A program made the position numbers and the translations under genes. From positions 1,674,001 to 1,738,000 of the forward strand of contig NZ_JAWDIX010000001.1 of the NCBI RefSeq assembly GCF_032380675.1: a stretch of 64,000 bases of DNA, in the 5' to 3' direction. The notes under the pieces were generated by a model that was given only the letters and a program-made list of their open reading frames with translations, made no database searches and was not told the origin of the DNA. This document shows, in pieces, positions 25,662 to 33,505 of the stretch. Numbering within the stretch: position 1 is the stretch's first letter; each line of letters starts with the position of its first letter. The DNA is from Anaerolentibacter hominis (GTDB taxonomy: Bacteria > Bacillota > Clostridia > Lachnospirales > Lachnospiraceae).

Positions 25662-26126
25662 ATGGTACATTTAGTTTACTGCGATAATATTGGAAAAAAA
25701 GGCGAAAAAGTGCTGGATAAAATTCTGGCAGGTACAAAAACCATGGTCGTACGCGGAGCAGCAGGAAGGAAGATTCCCCACAGCCGTGTATTTGAAGGAG
25801 AATCTCTTTATTTTATGGAGAAGGGAACCGGCAAAATCACAGCCGCTGCTGTTGTGAAAGAGGTAAAAAATTATGTAAAGCTGACCGATGAGGAAATAGA
25901 CAGGATTCTGGATGAAAACCAGCCCTATCTGAATCTGTCGGAAAAGCAGAAGGTTCGCTGGCATAAAAAATGTCTCTGTCTGGTAGAATTTAAAGATGTG
26001 CACGAGATCGCCCCGCTGGATTTTGACCATCAGGGAAATATGGACGACTGGCTGATTATTGAAAAGATCGAGGATGTGGTCGTTGGTACGAGTATTCCAT
26101 ATAATTATGAAAAGTCCAAATTTTAA
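25662..26126 (+). CDS. Conserved hypothetical protein, possibly PUA/ASCH-like
   Basis: A 154-residue soluble protein with an Asp/Glu/Lys-rich second half. ATG 25662 is preceded by GAGGAGG within the end of the upstream remnant. Its first 60 residues (TMVVRGAAGRKIPHSRVFEG, then ESLYFMEKGTGKITAAAVV) have the beta-rich pattern of small PUA/ASCH-like folds, which bind RNA or nucleotides; this is a loose similarity and may be wrong. The middle has a striking helical segment (LTDEEIDRILDENQPYL) and a conserved-looking LDFDHQGNMDDW. I do not recognise a specific function. A convergent terminator separates it from the aminopeptidase gene. Confidence 0.55.
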   Translation: MVHLVYCDNIGKKGEKVLDKILAGTKTMVVRGAAGRKIPHSRVFEGESLYFMEKGTGKITAAAVVKEVKNYVKLTDEEIDRILDENQPYLNLSEKQKVRWHKKCLCLVEFKDVHEIAPLDFDHQGNMDDWLIIEKIEDVVVGTSIPYNYEKSKF

Positions 26127-26128
26127 AA

Positions 26129-26160
26129 TACAGGCCGCTGTGTGATTACAGCGGCCTGTA
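26129..26160. terminator. Shared terminator between convergent genes
   Basis: TACAGGCCGCTGT pairs perfectly with its complement around a 6-nt loop. It lies between the stop codons at 26126 (+) and 26171 (-), flanked by AT-rich sequence on both sides. Confidence 0.7.
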
Positions 26161-26170
26161 CTAATATATT

Positions 26171-27559
26171 CTATGCTTCCAGCAGGAACCACCGATACCC
26201 TTTCTTCGTCTCATAGATATCCGCCTTGCTGGTTACCTCCCAGGGCGCGTGCATGGACAGGACAGCCACACCGCAGTCAATGACTTCCATTCCATAAAGG
26301 GCAGCTATGTAAGCTATTGTGCCGCCCCCTCCCACGTCCACCTTGCCCAGCTCCGCGGTCTGAAAGGAAATCTCATGATCATCCAGTATCCTGCGGATTC
26401 TGGCAATAAACTCTCCATTCGCATCATTAGAGCCGGATTTGCCCCGGGCTCCCGTATATTTGGAAAATACCATGCCTCTGCCAAAGTATGCGGTATTTTT
26501 CTTTTCAAAATAGCTGGAATAAGCCGGATCATAGGCTGCATTCACATCGGAGGACAACATTCTGGAATTGGACAATGCCCTGCGCAGCCTTAATTCCGTG
26601 TACACTCCCGCCGCTTCCATAACCTCCGCCGTGGCATTTTCAAAGAATCTGGACTGCATGCCGGTCGCCCCCACGCTCCCGATCTCTTCCTTATCCACCA
26701 GGATACAGCAGGCGGTCCTTTTTAGCGTCTCCCCGGACAGCTCTAACAGCGCCGCTAATGAGGTAAAGGCACAGACCCGGTCATCCTGTCCGTAGGCCAT
26801 AATCATGCTTCGGTCCAGTCCGAACTCCCTGGCTTTTCCTGCAGGAACAGCTTCCAGTTCCGCGGAGAGGAAATCTTCTTCTTCCATACGGTAACGATCC
26901 TTCAATATTTTCAGGATACCATCCCTTACGGTGGCCTTTTCTTCCTCCACCTGGACAGGCCGGCTTCCGATTAAGATGTCCAGATCCTCCCCCTCAATCA
27001 CTTTGGCTCCTTTCTTATCCATCTGGGCTCCCGCCAGGTGAATCAAAAGGTCAGTAATGCCAAAGACCGGATCTTCCGGTGCTTCTCCTATATTAACCTG
27101 AATCACTCTTCCGTCCTTCTGGGCTACAATACCATGAATGGCCAGCGGAATCGTCACCCACTGGTATTTCTTCACTCCGCCGTAGTAATGAGTATCCAGG
27201 TAAGCCATATCCGAATCCTCATACAGGGGATTTTGCTTTAAATCCAAACGCGGGGAATCAATGTGGGCTCCCAGAATATTCATCCCCTGTTCCATCGGTT
27301 CTTCACCGATCTGATACAGGATAATCGCCTTGCCCATGCATACGGCGTATACTTTATCCCCCGCGGCAAGTGTCCTGCCGCTCTCCCGCACCTTTTCAAT
27401 ATCCACATAACCGGCCTGCTCTGCCAGCCGTATCGTTTCCTTCACACATTCCCGTTCCGTCTTTCCCACATCCAGAAAATGACGGTAATCATCACAGAGT
27501 CTCTGCATCCGGGTTAAATCTGCGTCATCGTATTTGCTCCAGGCGTTTTTTCGTTCCAT
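26171..27559 (-). CDS. apeB: M18-family aminopeptidase
   Basis: A 462-residue metallo-aminopeptidase. Metal ligands of the M18 family are visible: GAHIDSPRLD (His and Asp), YGQDDRVCAF (bridging Asp), VDKEEIGSVG (catalytic Glu plus ligand Glu), SSDVNAAYDP (Asp) and the C-terminal SMHAPWE (His). It removes N-terminal, often acidic, residues from peptides in the cytoplasm. AGGGAGG precedes ATG 27559. It is monocistronic, with a long palindrome-rich leader upstream (27600-27850). Confidence 0.93.
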   Translation of the reverse strand: MERKNAWSKYDDADLTRMQRLCDDYRHFLDVGKTERECVKETIRLAEQAGYVDIEKVRESGRTLAAGDKVYAVCMGKAIILYQIGEEPMEQGMNILGAHIDSPRLDLKQNPLYEDSDMAYLDTHYYGGVKKYQWVTIPLAIHGIVAQKDGRVIQVNIGEAPEDPVFGITDLLIHLAGAQMDKKGAKVIEGEDLDILIGSRPVQVEEEKATVRDGILKILKDRYRMEEEDFLSAELEAVPAGKAREFGLDRSMIMAYGQDDRVCAFTSLAALLELSGETLKRTACCILVDKEEIGSVGATGMQSRFFENATAEVMEAAGVYTELRLRRALSNSRMLSSDVNAAYDPAYSSYFEKKNTAYFGRGMVFSKYTGARGKSGSNDANGEFIARIRRILDDHEISFQTAELGKVDVGGGGTIAYIAALYGMEVIDCGVAVLSMHAPWEVTSKADIYETKKGYRWFLLEA

Positions 27560-27880
27560 ATCTGCTGTTCCTCCCTATTTTTACTCTGGTATCTATTCTA
27601 TAGCTAGTCTCGTTATCTATTCCATAATCCCAGGCCTTACGCACTTTCCTTCCAAGCCATGCAGCCTCTAAATCCTTCGGATTTCTCGGTTTCGGGCTGC
27701 GCTTTCGATTAGTATACCATAACTGCAAAACGTTATGGTACCCTTCGGGGGATGTGCACTCCGCGCACTGGAAAAGGCCTACGGCCTTTTGCGCTTCGGC
27801 ACTGGTATAATGTCTGTCGACATTATACCATAAACATCCCTTTTTCGACAAATCCGGTATAAAATATTGTTTCATAGAAA
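27560..27880. other. Gene-free palindrome-rich segment
   Basis: About 320 bp with no convincing gene between the aminopeptidase start and the trpB terminator. It holds at least four hairpins in a row: TACCATAAC with its complement (27715-27740), GTGC..GCGCAC (about 27754-27769), AAAAGGCC/GGCCTTTT (27772-27790) and a perfect 10-bp stem GGTATAATGT (27804-27829). Confidence 0.75.
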
Positions 27881-27917
27881 AGGCTCCGGAGAGCCGCATT
27901 CCTGTTCTCCGGAGCCT
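27881..27917 (-). terminator. Terminator of trpB2
   Basis: AGGCTCCGGAGA pairs with its exact complement around a 13-nt loop, followed on the minus strand by TTTCTATG. It lies 34 bp beyond the stop codon. Confidence 0.75.
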
Positions 27918-27950
27918 GTTTCTTCTATATATAAATACTGCTTAAGTTTC

Positions 27951-29318
27951 TCAGTCAATCTTGGGAAGGGTTGCAAATCCTTTTTCCAGTTCTTCGTCAG
28001 TCGGCACATAATCTGTCATTGTATGATTCTGGTATGCCATATAGGCTGACATATCGAAATAACCGGTACCCGTCAGGCCAAACAGAATCTTCTTTTTCTC
28101 TCCGGTCTCTTTGCATTTTAAAGCCTCATCCATAGCCGCACGTATAGCATGGGAGGATTCCGGAGCCGGGAGCGTTCCTTCGCATTTTGCGAACGTTGCC
28201 GCCGCCTCAAAGACCTTGGTCTGTTCCACGGAACGCGCGGTCATGTAGCCGTCATGATACAGCTTTGACAAAATAGAAGACATTCCATGATATCTCAGGC
28301 CGCCCGCGTGGTTCGGAGATGGAATAAAGCCGCTGCCCAGTGTGTACATTTTCATCAGCGGAGTCATTCTGCCGGTATCTCCAAAGTCATAAGCATATTT
28401 TCCTCTGGTAAGGGATGGGCAGGAAGCCGGTTCAATGGCAACAAATTCTATGTTGTTCTTACCTTCCAGTCTGTCCGCCATATAGGGAGCAATCAGACCG
28501 CCCAGGTTTGAACCGCCGCCGGCGCATCCGATGACAACATCAGGTACAATATCATATTTATCCAGCGCCGCTTTTGCCTCCAGACCGATCACGCTCTGAT
28601 GAAGCAGTACGTGATTTAAAACACTTCCCAGCACATAACGGCAGTTATCCGTCTTTAACGCTACCTCCATCGCCTCGGAAATCGCGCATCCCAGTGATCC
28701 GCCGGTTCCGGGGTTTTCTGCCAGAATCCTGCGTCCCACCTCTGTGGTATCAGACGGGGATGGAATTACTTTTCCTCCATAGGTTTCGATGAGAGCTTTC
28801 CGATATGGCTTCTGTTCTGCCGATACCTTAACCATAAATACAGTCAAATCCAAACCAAAGAATGCACAGGCCATCGCCAGAGCAGTTCCCCACTGGCCGG
28901 CTCCCGTTTCTGTGGTGACACTGGTCAGCCCCTGTTTCTTCGCATAATAAACCTGAGCAGCGGAAGAATTCAATTTGTGAGAACCGGACGTATTATTTCC
29001 CTCAAATTTGTAGTAAATCTCGGCGGGCGTATCCAGCAGTTTTTCCAGATTATATGCCCGCACTAACGGGGAGGGACGATACATCTTATAAAAGTTTCTA
29101 ATCTCCTCCGGGATCTCAATGTACTTATCCGTAACATTCATTTCCTGCTCCGCCAGATCATCACAGAATACCGGACGCAGTTCATCCACCGTGCAGGGTT
29201 TCAGGGTTGCCGGATTCAGGATGGGATCGGGCAGTTCTTTCATAAACGGCCGGATATTTAACCAGCTTTTCGGCATCTCGTGTTCTTCCAGATAAATTTT
29301 ATAAGGGACTTTGCTCAT
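27951..29318 (-). CDS. trpB: Tryptophan synthase beta chain, TrpB2 type
   Basis: A 455-residue PLP enzyme. The Schiff-base Lys lies in NTSGSHKLNSSAA (~residue 110), the substrate loop is TTETGAGQWGTALA, and the phosphate-binding loop is GCAGGGSNLGG. The long N-terminal extension and overall length (about 50 residues more than TrpB1) mark the TrpB2 branch, which converts indole and serine to tryptophan without needing TrpA. No trpA or other trp genes are adjacent, so it probably works as an indole-salvage enzyme. A tryptophan-specific T-box upstream controls it. The ribosome site is GAGAGGA before ATG 29318. Confidence 0.93.
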   Translation of the reverse strand: MSKVPYKIYLEEHEMPKSWLNIRPFMKELPDPILNPATLKPCTVDELRPVFCDDLAEQEMNVTDKYIEIPEEIRNFYKMYRPSPLVRAYNLEKLLDTPAEIYYKFEGNNTSGSHKLNSSAAQVYYAKKQGLTSVTTETGAGQWGTALAMACAFFGLDLTVFMVKVSAEQKPYRKALIETYGGKVIPSPSDTTEVGRRILAENPGTGGSLGCAISEAMEVALKTDNCRYVLGSVLNHVLLHQSVIGLEAKAALDKYDIVPDVVIGCAGGGSNLGGLIAPYMADRLEGKNNIEFVAIEPASCPSLTRGKYAYDFGDTGRMTPLMKMYTLGSGFIPSPNHAGGLRYHGMSSILSKLYHDGYMTARSVEQTKVFEAAATFAKCEGTLPAPESSHAIRAAMDEALKCKETGEKKKILFGLTGTGYFDMSAYMAYQNHTMTDYVPTDEELEKGFATLPKID

Positions 29319-29612
29319 TTTTCATTCCTCTCTTTCTATATGATTCATGATTTGTTGTTCTTGCTTTTTTCGTCTCAGTGCGCTTCCAGCGGAGCCTTTT
29401 CATACCTTTTCTGCCCGCCATACAAGCTCCGCAACCACTTCGCGGTTGCTCGCTTTACGGCTGTCCACGGCTCGTAGCTATAAAATTAGAGTTCGCAAAG
29501 CGAACTCTGCGCCTGAGGCTGGCCGCGTCAGCGGCATTTTCCTTTCCGCCTCAGTGCGCTTCCTTGCGGAGCTTTTTCATACCCAAGAAAAGACAAATTT
29601 TCTTGGGTATGA
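29319..29612 (-). other. Hairpin-rich spacer between T-box terminator and trpB
   Basis: About 294 nt of non-coding leader. It contains two copies of a ~36-nt direct repeat (29371-29406 and 29547-29584; shared blocks CTCAGTGCGCTTCC, GCGGAGC and TTTTCATACC), plus hairpins GCAACC/GGTTGC (29431-29449), GAGTTCGC/GCGAACTC (29489-29507) and a 13-bp stem ATACCCAAGAAAA (29579-29610). T-box leaders normally reach the start codon much sooner, so this is probably a later insertion. Confidence 0.65.
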
Positions 29613-29885
29613 AAAAAGAGCCCTCTCCTATCACTAGGACAAAGACTCTGATTAATCGCTCTGCGGTACCACCTAAATTGTCTGAAATACAGACCACTCA
29701 AACTCATATACACATTCATTCATATATGCTTCCCGGATAACGGGTGAAGTCCCCGTCGGCCATTACTCGCTCATCGCTTTCCTGCCGCCCTCTTGAGCCC
29801 ATTTACCATCTCTGCAATACGATGCTTCCACCTCTGCACCGCTCTCTGAAAATGCTTCAAAACAGCTACTCTTCTCAATCAATGG
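29613..29885 (-). promoter_or_regulatory. T-box riboswitch, tryptophan specifier (UGG)
   Basis: Read on the minus strand, this leader contains the T-box sequence AATTTAGGTGGTACCGC (29663-29679), followed by a terminator (GAGTC..GGGCTC then six T, about 29613-29648). Upstream, stem I includes AGAGAGC and a specifier loop AAATGGGCTC in which TGG (29799-29801) would pair with tRNA-Trp. Uncharged tRNA-Trp should allow read-through. The downstream gene, trpB2, fits this amino acid. The specifier assignment is from position only, not from a computed fold. Confidence 0.85.
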
Positions 29886-29913
29886 TTTACTGATACGTAT
29901 GAAGTTACAAATT

Positions 29914-29942
29914 ATGATAATCGAAATCAACCTTCTTGTCAA
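29914..29942 (-). promoter_or_regulatory. Promoter of the T-box/trpB transcript
   Basis: TTGACA (29937-29942), a 17-bp spacer and TATCAT (29914-29919) on the minus strand, about 30 bp before T-box stem I. Confidence 0.6.
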
Positions 29943-29960
29943 TCAGTTTTTCAGTTCTAT

Positions 29961-30860
29961 TTAAACGCCTTCCAGATTAAACGGAGGAATAAAACTCTCT
30001 TTTGCCGTTTCTCCTTCCTGAATAAATCCATTCTCCACCCCAAGTTCTATCGCATAGTCCACCACATCATCGTATTCCAGCTCTGTAAGGGTTCTGTCAA
30101 GCTCCGGAAATTGTGTTAAATTTCCGCAGGGGGTAAACTGATTCAGAATACTGATATAGATCTGATCCCGATAAGTTTCATAGAGATAGCGTATGACCTC
30201 CCTTGAATCTTCCGTATGACCCGGCAGGACAAGGTGTCTCACGATCACGCCCCTTTTCATCAGCCCGTCAGAGCTAAACTTCGGTTCTCCCGTCTGTCTC
30301 ACCATTTCTTCCAGAGCCGGTACGGCGGCATCAAAGTAATCCGGAGCAGAAGAATATCTGGCTGCAAGTTCCGGAGCGGCATATTTAAAATCCGGCAGAT
30401 ATATATCAATCAGGCCCTCCAGCTGTTTCAGGGCGGAGACTTTTTCATATCCGCTGCTGTTATAGACAAAGGGCAGGGGAAACCCCTGTCGCTTCGCCGT
30501 CCCGATTGCCTCCACGATCTGAGGCAGATAATGAGTCCCGGTAACCAGGTTAATATTATGCGCCCCCTTATCCCGGAGCTCATAAAAGATTTCAACTAAT
30601 CTGGATAGAGGGATTATCTTCCCGGCGTCTCCCCCAGCGATTTCTCTGTTCTGGCAGAACACACATCCCACACTGCATCCGGCAAAGAAGATTGTTCCGG
30701 ACCCTCTGCTTCCGGTAATACACGGCTCTTCCCACATATGAAGGGCAGCCCTGGCAACCTTCAGTTCTCCATCCGAACGGCATCGGCCCCGTTCTCCCCG
30801 GTTTCGGTTTACTCTGCATTCTCTCGGACAGAGCGTACAGCATTCATATTCCGGGATCAT
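29961..30860 (-). CDS. PflX-like radical SAM protein
   Basis: A 299-residue radical SAM protein with the [4Fe-4S] motif GCSVGCVFCQN (CXXXCXXC) at ~residues 60-70, preceded by a Cys-rich N-terminus (CCTLCPRECRVNR) that may hold a second cluster. It matches the COG1313/PflX group, related to pyruvate formate-lyase activases but of unknown substrate. Its ATG (30860) lies one base after the stop codon of the Dabb gene, so the two are translationally coupled; ATG 30872 is an alternative. No glycyl-radical enzyme lies nearby. Confidence 0.85.
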   Translation of the reverse strand: MIPEYECCTLCPRECRVNRNRGERGRCRSDGELKVARAALHMWEEPCITGSRGSGTIFFAGCSVGCVFCQNREIAGGDAGKIIPLSRLVEIFYELRDKGAHNINLVTGTHYLPQIVEAIGTAKRQGFPLPFVYNSSGYEKVSALKQLEGLIDIYLPDFKYAAPELAARYSSAPDYFDAAVPALEEMVRQTGEPKFSSDGLMKRGVIVRHLVLPGHTEDSREVIRYLYETYRDQIYISILNQFTPCGNLTQFPELDRTLTELEYDDVVDYAIELGVENGFIQEGETAKESFIPPFNLEGV

Positions 30861-30861
30861 C

Positions 30862-31167
30862 TTATTTTCCATCCATTTCATAGTCCACACAGGCACGGTT
30901 TGTCACCCAGTCTTTTGCCATCTCCTTATGGGCCTGATGAAGAGGATGATCCTGGAATTCCCTCAACTTCTCCATACTCTCATATTCTCCGTAAAACACA
31001 AAGTCGTGAGGACCCCCGGCCAGATTTTCACCAATCTCCAGCTTATAAACTCCGGGAATTAACCGGCCCATCCTCTCCGCCGATTCTTTCATAGCCGTCA
31101 TTGCCGCTTCTCTCTTCTCTCCCCTGGCTTCTTCTGTCAAGGTCCAAAACACCATATGTCTGATCAT
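30862..31167 (-). CDS. Dabb-family (stress-responsive alpha/beta barrel) protein
   Basis: A 101-residue dimeric alpha/beta barrel protein: MIRHMVFWTL at the start, YGEYESMEKLREFQDHPLHQ in the middle and a C-terminal VTNRACVDYE strand are the Dabb pattern. The family has no single function; members bind small molecules or act as stress proteins. ATG 31167 is chosen for the GGCGGGAG just upstream. It leads the radical SAM gene and is divergent from the ABC importer at 31359. Confidence 0.8.
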   Translation of the reverse strand: MIRHMVFWTLTEEARGEKREAAMTAMKESAERMGRLIPGVYKLEIGENLAGGPHDFVFYGEYESMEKLREFQDHPLHQAHKEMAKDWVTNRACVDYEMDGK

Positions 31168-31288
31168 GCTCTCTCCCGCCTTTGCGAATTTTTTTCTTAT
31201 ATGGTAACACATTCTGTATTCTAATAAAAGACCATCCTGCCGGTTAACTTTTGCCAGCGTTCCCCTCTGCGGTCCGCCTCTGCACTTG

Positions 31289-31317
31289 TTGACAACCTTT
31301 CTTCTTTATGCTTTAAT
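31289..31317 (+). promoter_or_regulatory. Promoter of the ABC importer operon
   Basis: TTGACA (31289-31294), a 17-bp spacer and TTTAAT (31312-31317), about 42 bp before the start codon of the binding-protein gene. I see no T-box in the short leader. Confidence 0.65.
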
Positions 31318-31358
31318 TACAGATGTTAAAATTGGGGTTTGATAGTAGGAGGTACACT

Positions 31359-32348
31359 ATGAAGAAATTAAAACGATTTTCCGCTCTCTTCCTTCTTTTC
31401 GCCTTTACCGTTTCTGCTCTGACAGGCTGCGGTAAAAAAGAAGAACAGGAAGTAAAAAAGGTAACCTTTGTCCAGCTGGCCGATAACGGTGCTTTTACCG
31501 ATATGAAGGACGGCTTTGTAGCAAGAATGGCGGAACTGGGCTATGATGACAGCAATATCCTCTATGATACCAAGAATGCGCAGGGTGATGCCACTACGTT
31601 AAATTCTATCTGCCAGGAACTGATGGGTTCCGACGTTGACCTGATTGTTCCCATAGTAACGCCGGCCACACAGGCCGTCGTCAATGCGAATATCGAGTCC
31701 GGCGCAGAAAAACCTGTCATCTTCATTTCTGTGACGAATCCGGTGGGGGCCGGTGTCATGACAGAAATGGAAACACCGGATAAAAATGCAACCGGCACTT
31801 CTAATGCTGTTCCGGTGGATGAAATTTTTAAATTGGCTGACGAACTGACACCGGATATCAAGACGTATGGAATCGTTTATTGCAGCAGCGAAGTTAACGC
31901 GGTTCTAACGGTAGAAAATGCAAAAAAATATCTGGATGGTCAGAATGTAGCATATATTGAGAAAACAGTTGTCAATTCTTCCGATGTAGCACAGGCTGCC
32001 CAGGCCCTGGTGGGGGATGTGGATGCCATCTACGTACCCATTGACAGTACCGTGCAGACGGCAATGGATCAGTTGGCTTCTATCGCAAAGGATGCCGGGA
32101 TACCTGTTTACGGCAGCTCTCCTGTCATGGTTGCTTCCGGCGCCCTGGCAACCGTCAGCGTAAGCGACAAACAGATCGGAGCCATGTCCGCGGATATGGC
32201 GGATAAATTCTTTAAGGGAACAGCCCTTAAGGATATCCCCGCTGTCACACTGGATACATTTACAACCGTGGTGAACAAAACTACGGCAGAGGCTGTGGGC
32301 GTTGACAGCAGCAAATATTCCGGCGACTCTGTTATCACTCTGGAATAA
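31359..32348 (+). CDS. ABC importer substrate-binding lipoprotein (TrpX-like)
   Basis: A 329-residue lipoprotein: a signal peptide with lipobox SALTGC, then a two-lobed periplasmic-binding fold of the ABC_sub_bind (PF04392) group. Typical segments are VTFVQLADNGAFTDMKDGF, NAQGDATTLNSICQEL and DLIVPIVTPATQAVV. Proteins of this group include TrpX, which binds tryptophan, and others for related aromatic compounds. AGGAGG precedes ATG 31359. The permease and ATPase genes follow after an R1 repeat and a hairpin. Tryptophan as ligand is inferred from the family and from trpB2 nearby. Confidence 0.85.
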   Translation: MKKLKRFSALFLLFAFTVSALTGCGKKEEQEVKKVTFVQLADNGAFTDMKDGFVARMAELGYDDSNILYDTKNAQGDATTLNSICQELMGSDVDLIVPIVTPATQAVVNANIESGAEKPVIFISVTNPVGAGVMTEMETPDKNATGTSNAVPVDEIFKLADELTPDIKTYGIVYCSSEVNAVLTVENAKKYLDGQNVAYIEKTVVNSSDVAQAAQALVGDVDAIYVPIDSTVQTAMDQLASIAKDAGIPVYGSSPVMVASGALATVSVSDKQIGAMSADMADKFFKGTALKDIPAVTLDTFTTVVNKTTAEAVGVDSSKYSGDSVITLE

Positions 32349-32350
32349 GG

Positions 32351-32489
32351 TTTTTCATCATGGAAGTAGATAAGACTCCCACCCCTATAGGTGGTGAGTA
32401 AATAACAAATTCGTCTTGGTGGGAGCCCAGTCTCCTTCCAAGATAAAGCCTCCGGCGGCTCGCAGCAAGTACGCCGAGGCGTACTTGAA
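32351..32489 (+). repeat. Dispersed hairpin repeat R1, copy 2
   Basis: A full-length copy starting TTTTTCATCATGGAAG and ending in the AAGTACGCC/GGCGTACTT palindrome plus GAA. It has inserted within an operon, between the binding-protein gene and the permease gene, just 2 bp after the stop codon. Confidence 0.85.
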
Positions 32490-32490
32490 C

Positions 32491-32526
32491 AAGGTTGCGG
32501 CAAATGACAGTTTGCAGCAACCTTTT
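32491..32526 (+). terminator. Intra-operon attenuating hairpin
   Basis: AAGGTTGC/GCAACCTT and GCAAA/TTTGC form a bulged stem followed by TTTT, before the permease gene. Such partial terminators often keep binding-protein mRNA more abundant than that of the membrane parts. Confidence 0.55.
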
Positions 32527-32593
32527 GTCCTATACATATTACAAGTCAGGGCATGCTGCCTTGCAGCATTGCTTATAGAGAAAGGACCTTGTT

Positions 32594-33505
32594 ATGACTC
32601 TGATTATCGGTTCCCTCCAGCTGGGATTTATTTATGCCTGGCTGGCCCTGGGGGTTACAATTACATTCCGGATACTGGATATTCCGGATCTGACGGCAGA
32701 GGGAAGCTTCACCTGCGGGGTGGCTATCTCTTCTATTCTGTCGTTCCATGGTCATCCGTTCCTTGGCATTTTACTAGGTATCGCCGGAGGAATGCTTGCC
32801 GGCACCGTGACCGGACTGCTTCAGACCAAGGCTGGCATCCACCCTATTCTGGCTGGTATTCTGACCATGAGCGGTCTCTATAGCGTTAATCTGTTTATCT
32901 TGGGAGGACAGCCGAATATTTCTCTGCTTGGAAAGACAACCCTGTTCTCCTTTTTTGCCGACAAACTGGCCGGTATCGACCGCAATCTAATCAAACTGCT
33001 GATTATTGCTGTTATCTCCATATTGGCCATTGCCCTGCTCGTCTGGTTTTTCCGTACAAACCTGGGGCTCTGCATCCGCGCCACCGGGGATAATGAACAT
33101 ATGGTACGGGCTTCCTCCATTAATGTGGATTCCATGAAGATTATTGCCCTGGCAATCGCCAATGGCTTCATTGCCCTTTCCGGCGCGGTTCTGGCCCAGT
33201 ATCAGGGCTTCGGCGACATTAATACCGGTGTGGGTATCATCGTTGTGGGGCTGGCATCGGTCATAATCGGCGAGGTATTCTTCGGACGGCGTTCTCTTGC
33301 CGTCAGCTTTATCTCCGCTCTTACCGGTTCCATCATTTACCGTTTTATCATTGCTCTGGCTCTTAAGACCGATTTCTTCCCGGCGTATGGTTTTAAACTC
33401 CTCTCCGCCGTGATTGTCGCGATCGCACTCTCTATCCCTGCCATTCAGCAGAAATGGGCGGAGCATAAGATTAAAAAGGAGGGAAAAGACCGTGCTTCAA
33501 ATTAA
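32594..33505 (+). CDS. ABC importer permease (TrpY-like)
   Basis: A 303-residue permease with about eight hydrophobic segments and the branched-chain/ABC_sub_bind-type permease pattern (LPDLTAEGSFTCGVA-like opening, LGLCIRATGDNEHMVRASSI coupling helix, YQGFGDINTGVGIIVVGLASVIIGE). The coupling segment with the invariant Gly contacts the ATPase. A GAAAGGA site precedes ATG 32594. Its last 14 bp overlap the start of the ATPase gene, which indicates translational coupling. Confidence 0.87.
   Translation: MTLIIGSLQLGFIYAWLALGVTITFRILDIPDLTAEGSFTCGVAISSILSFHGHPFLGILLGIAGGMLAGTVTGLLQTKAGIHPILAGILTMSGLYSVNLFILGGQPNISLLGKTTLFSFFADKLAGIDRNLIKLLIIAVISILAIALLVWFFRTNLGLCIRATGDNEHMVRASSINVDSMKIIALAIANGFIALSGAVLAQYQGFGDINTGVGIIVVGLASVIIGEVFFGRRSLAVSFISALTGSIIYRFIIALALKTDFFPAYGFKLLSAVIVAIALSIPAIQQKWAEHKIKKEGKDRASN

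Noticed and set aside
29371..29584. CRISPR-like direct repeats in the trpB leader
   Set aside because: Only two repeat units, imperfect, with a non-unique hairpin-rich interval; no cas genes.
32335..32520. Small frames within R1 copies encoding nearly the same peptide (also at 43763-43948)
   Set aside because: They repeat because the DNA repeats; start codons and ribosome sites are not conserved between copies, so no protein is supported.
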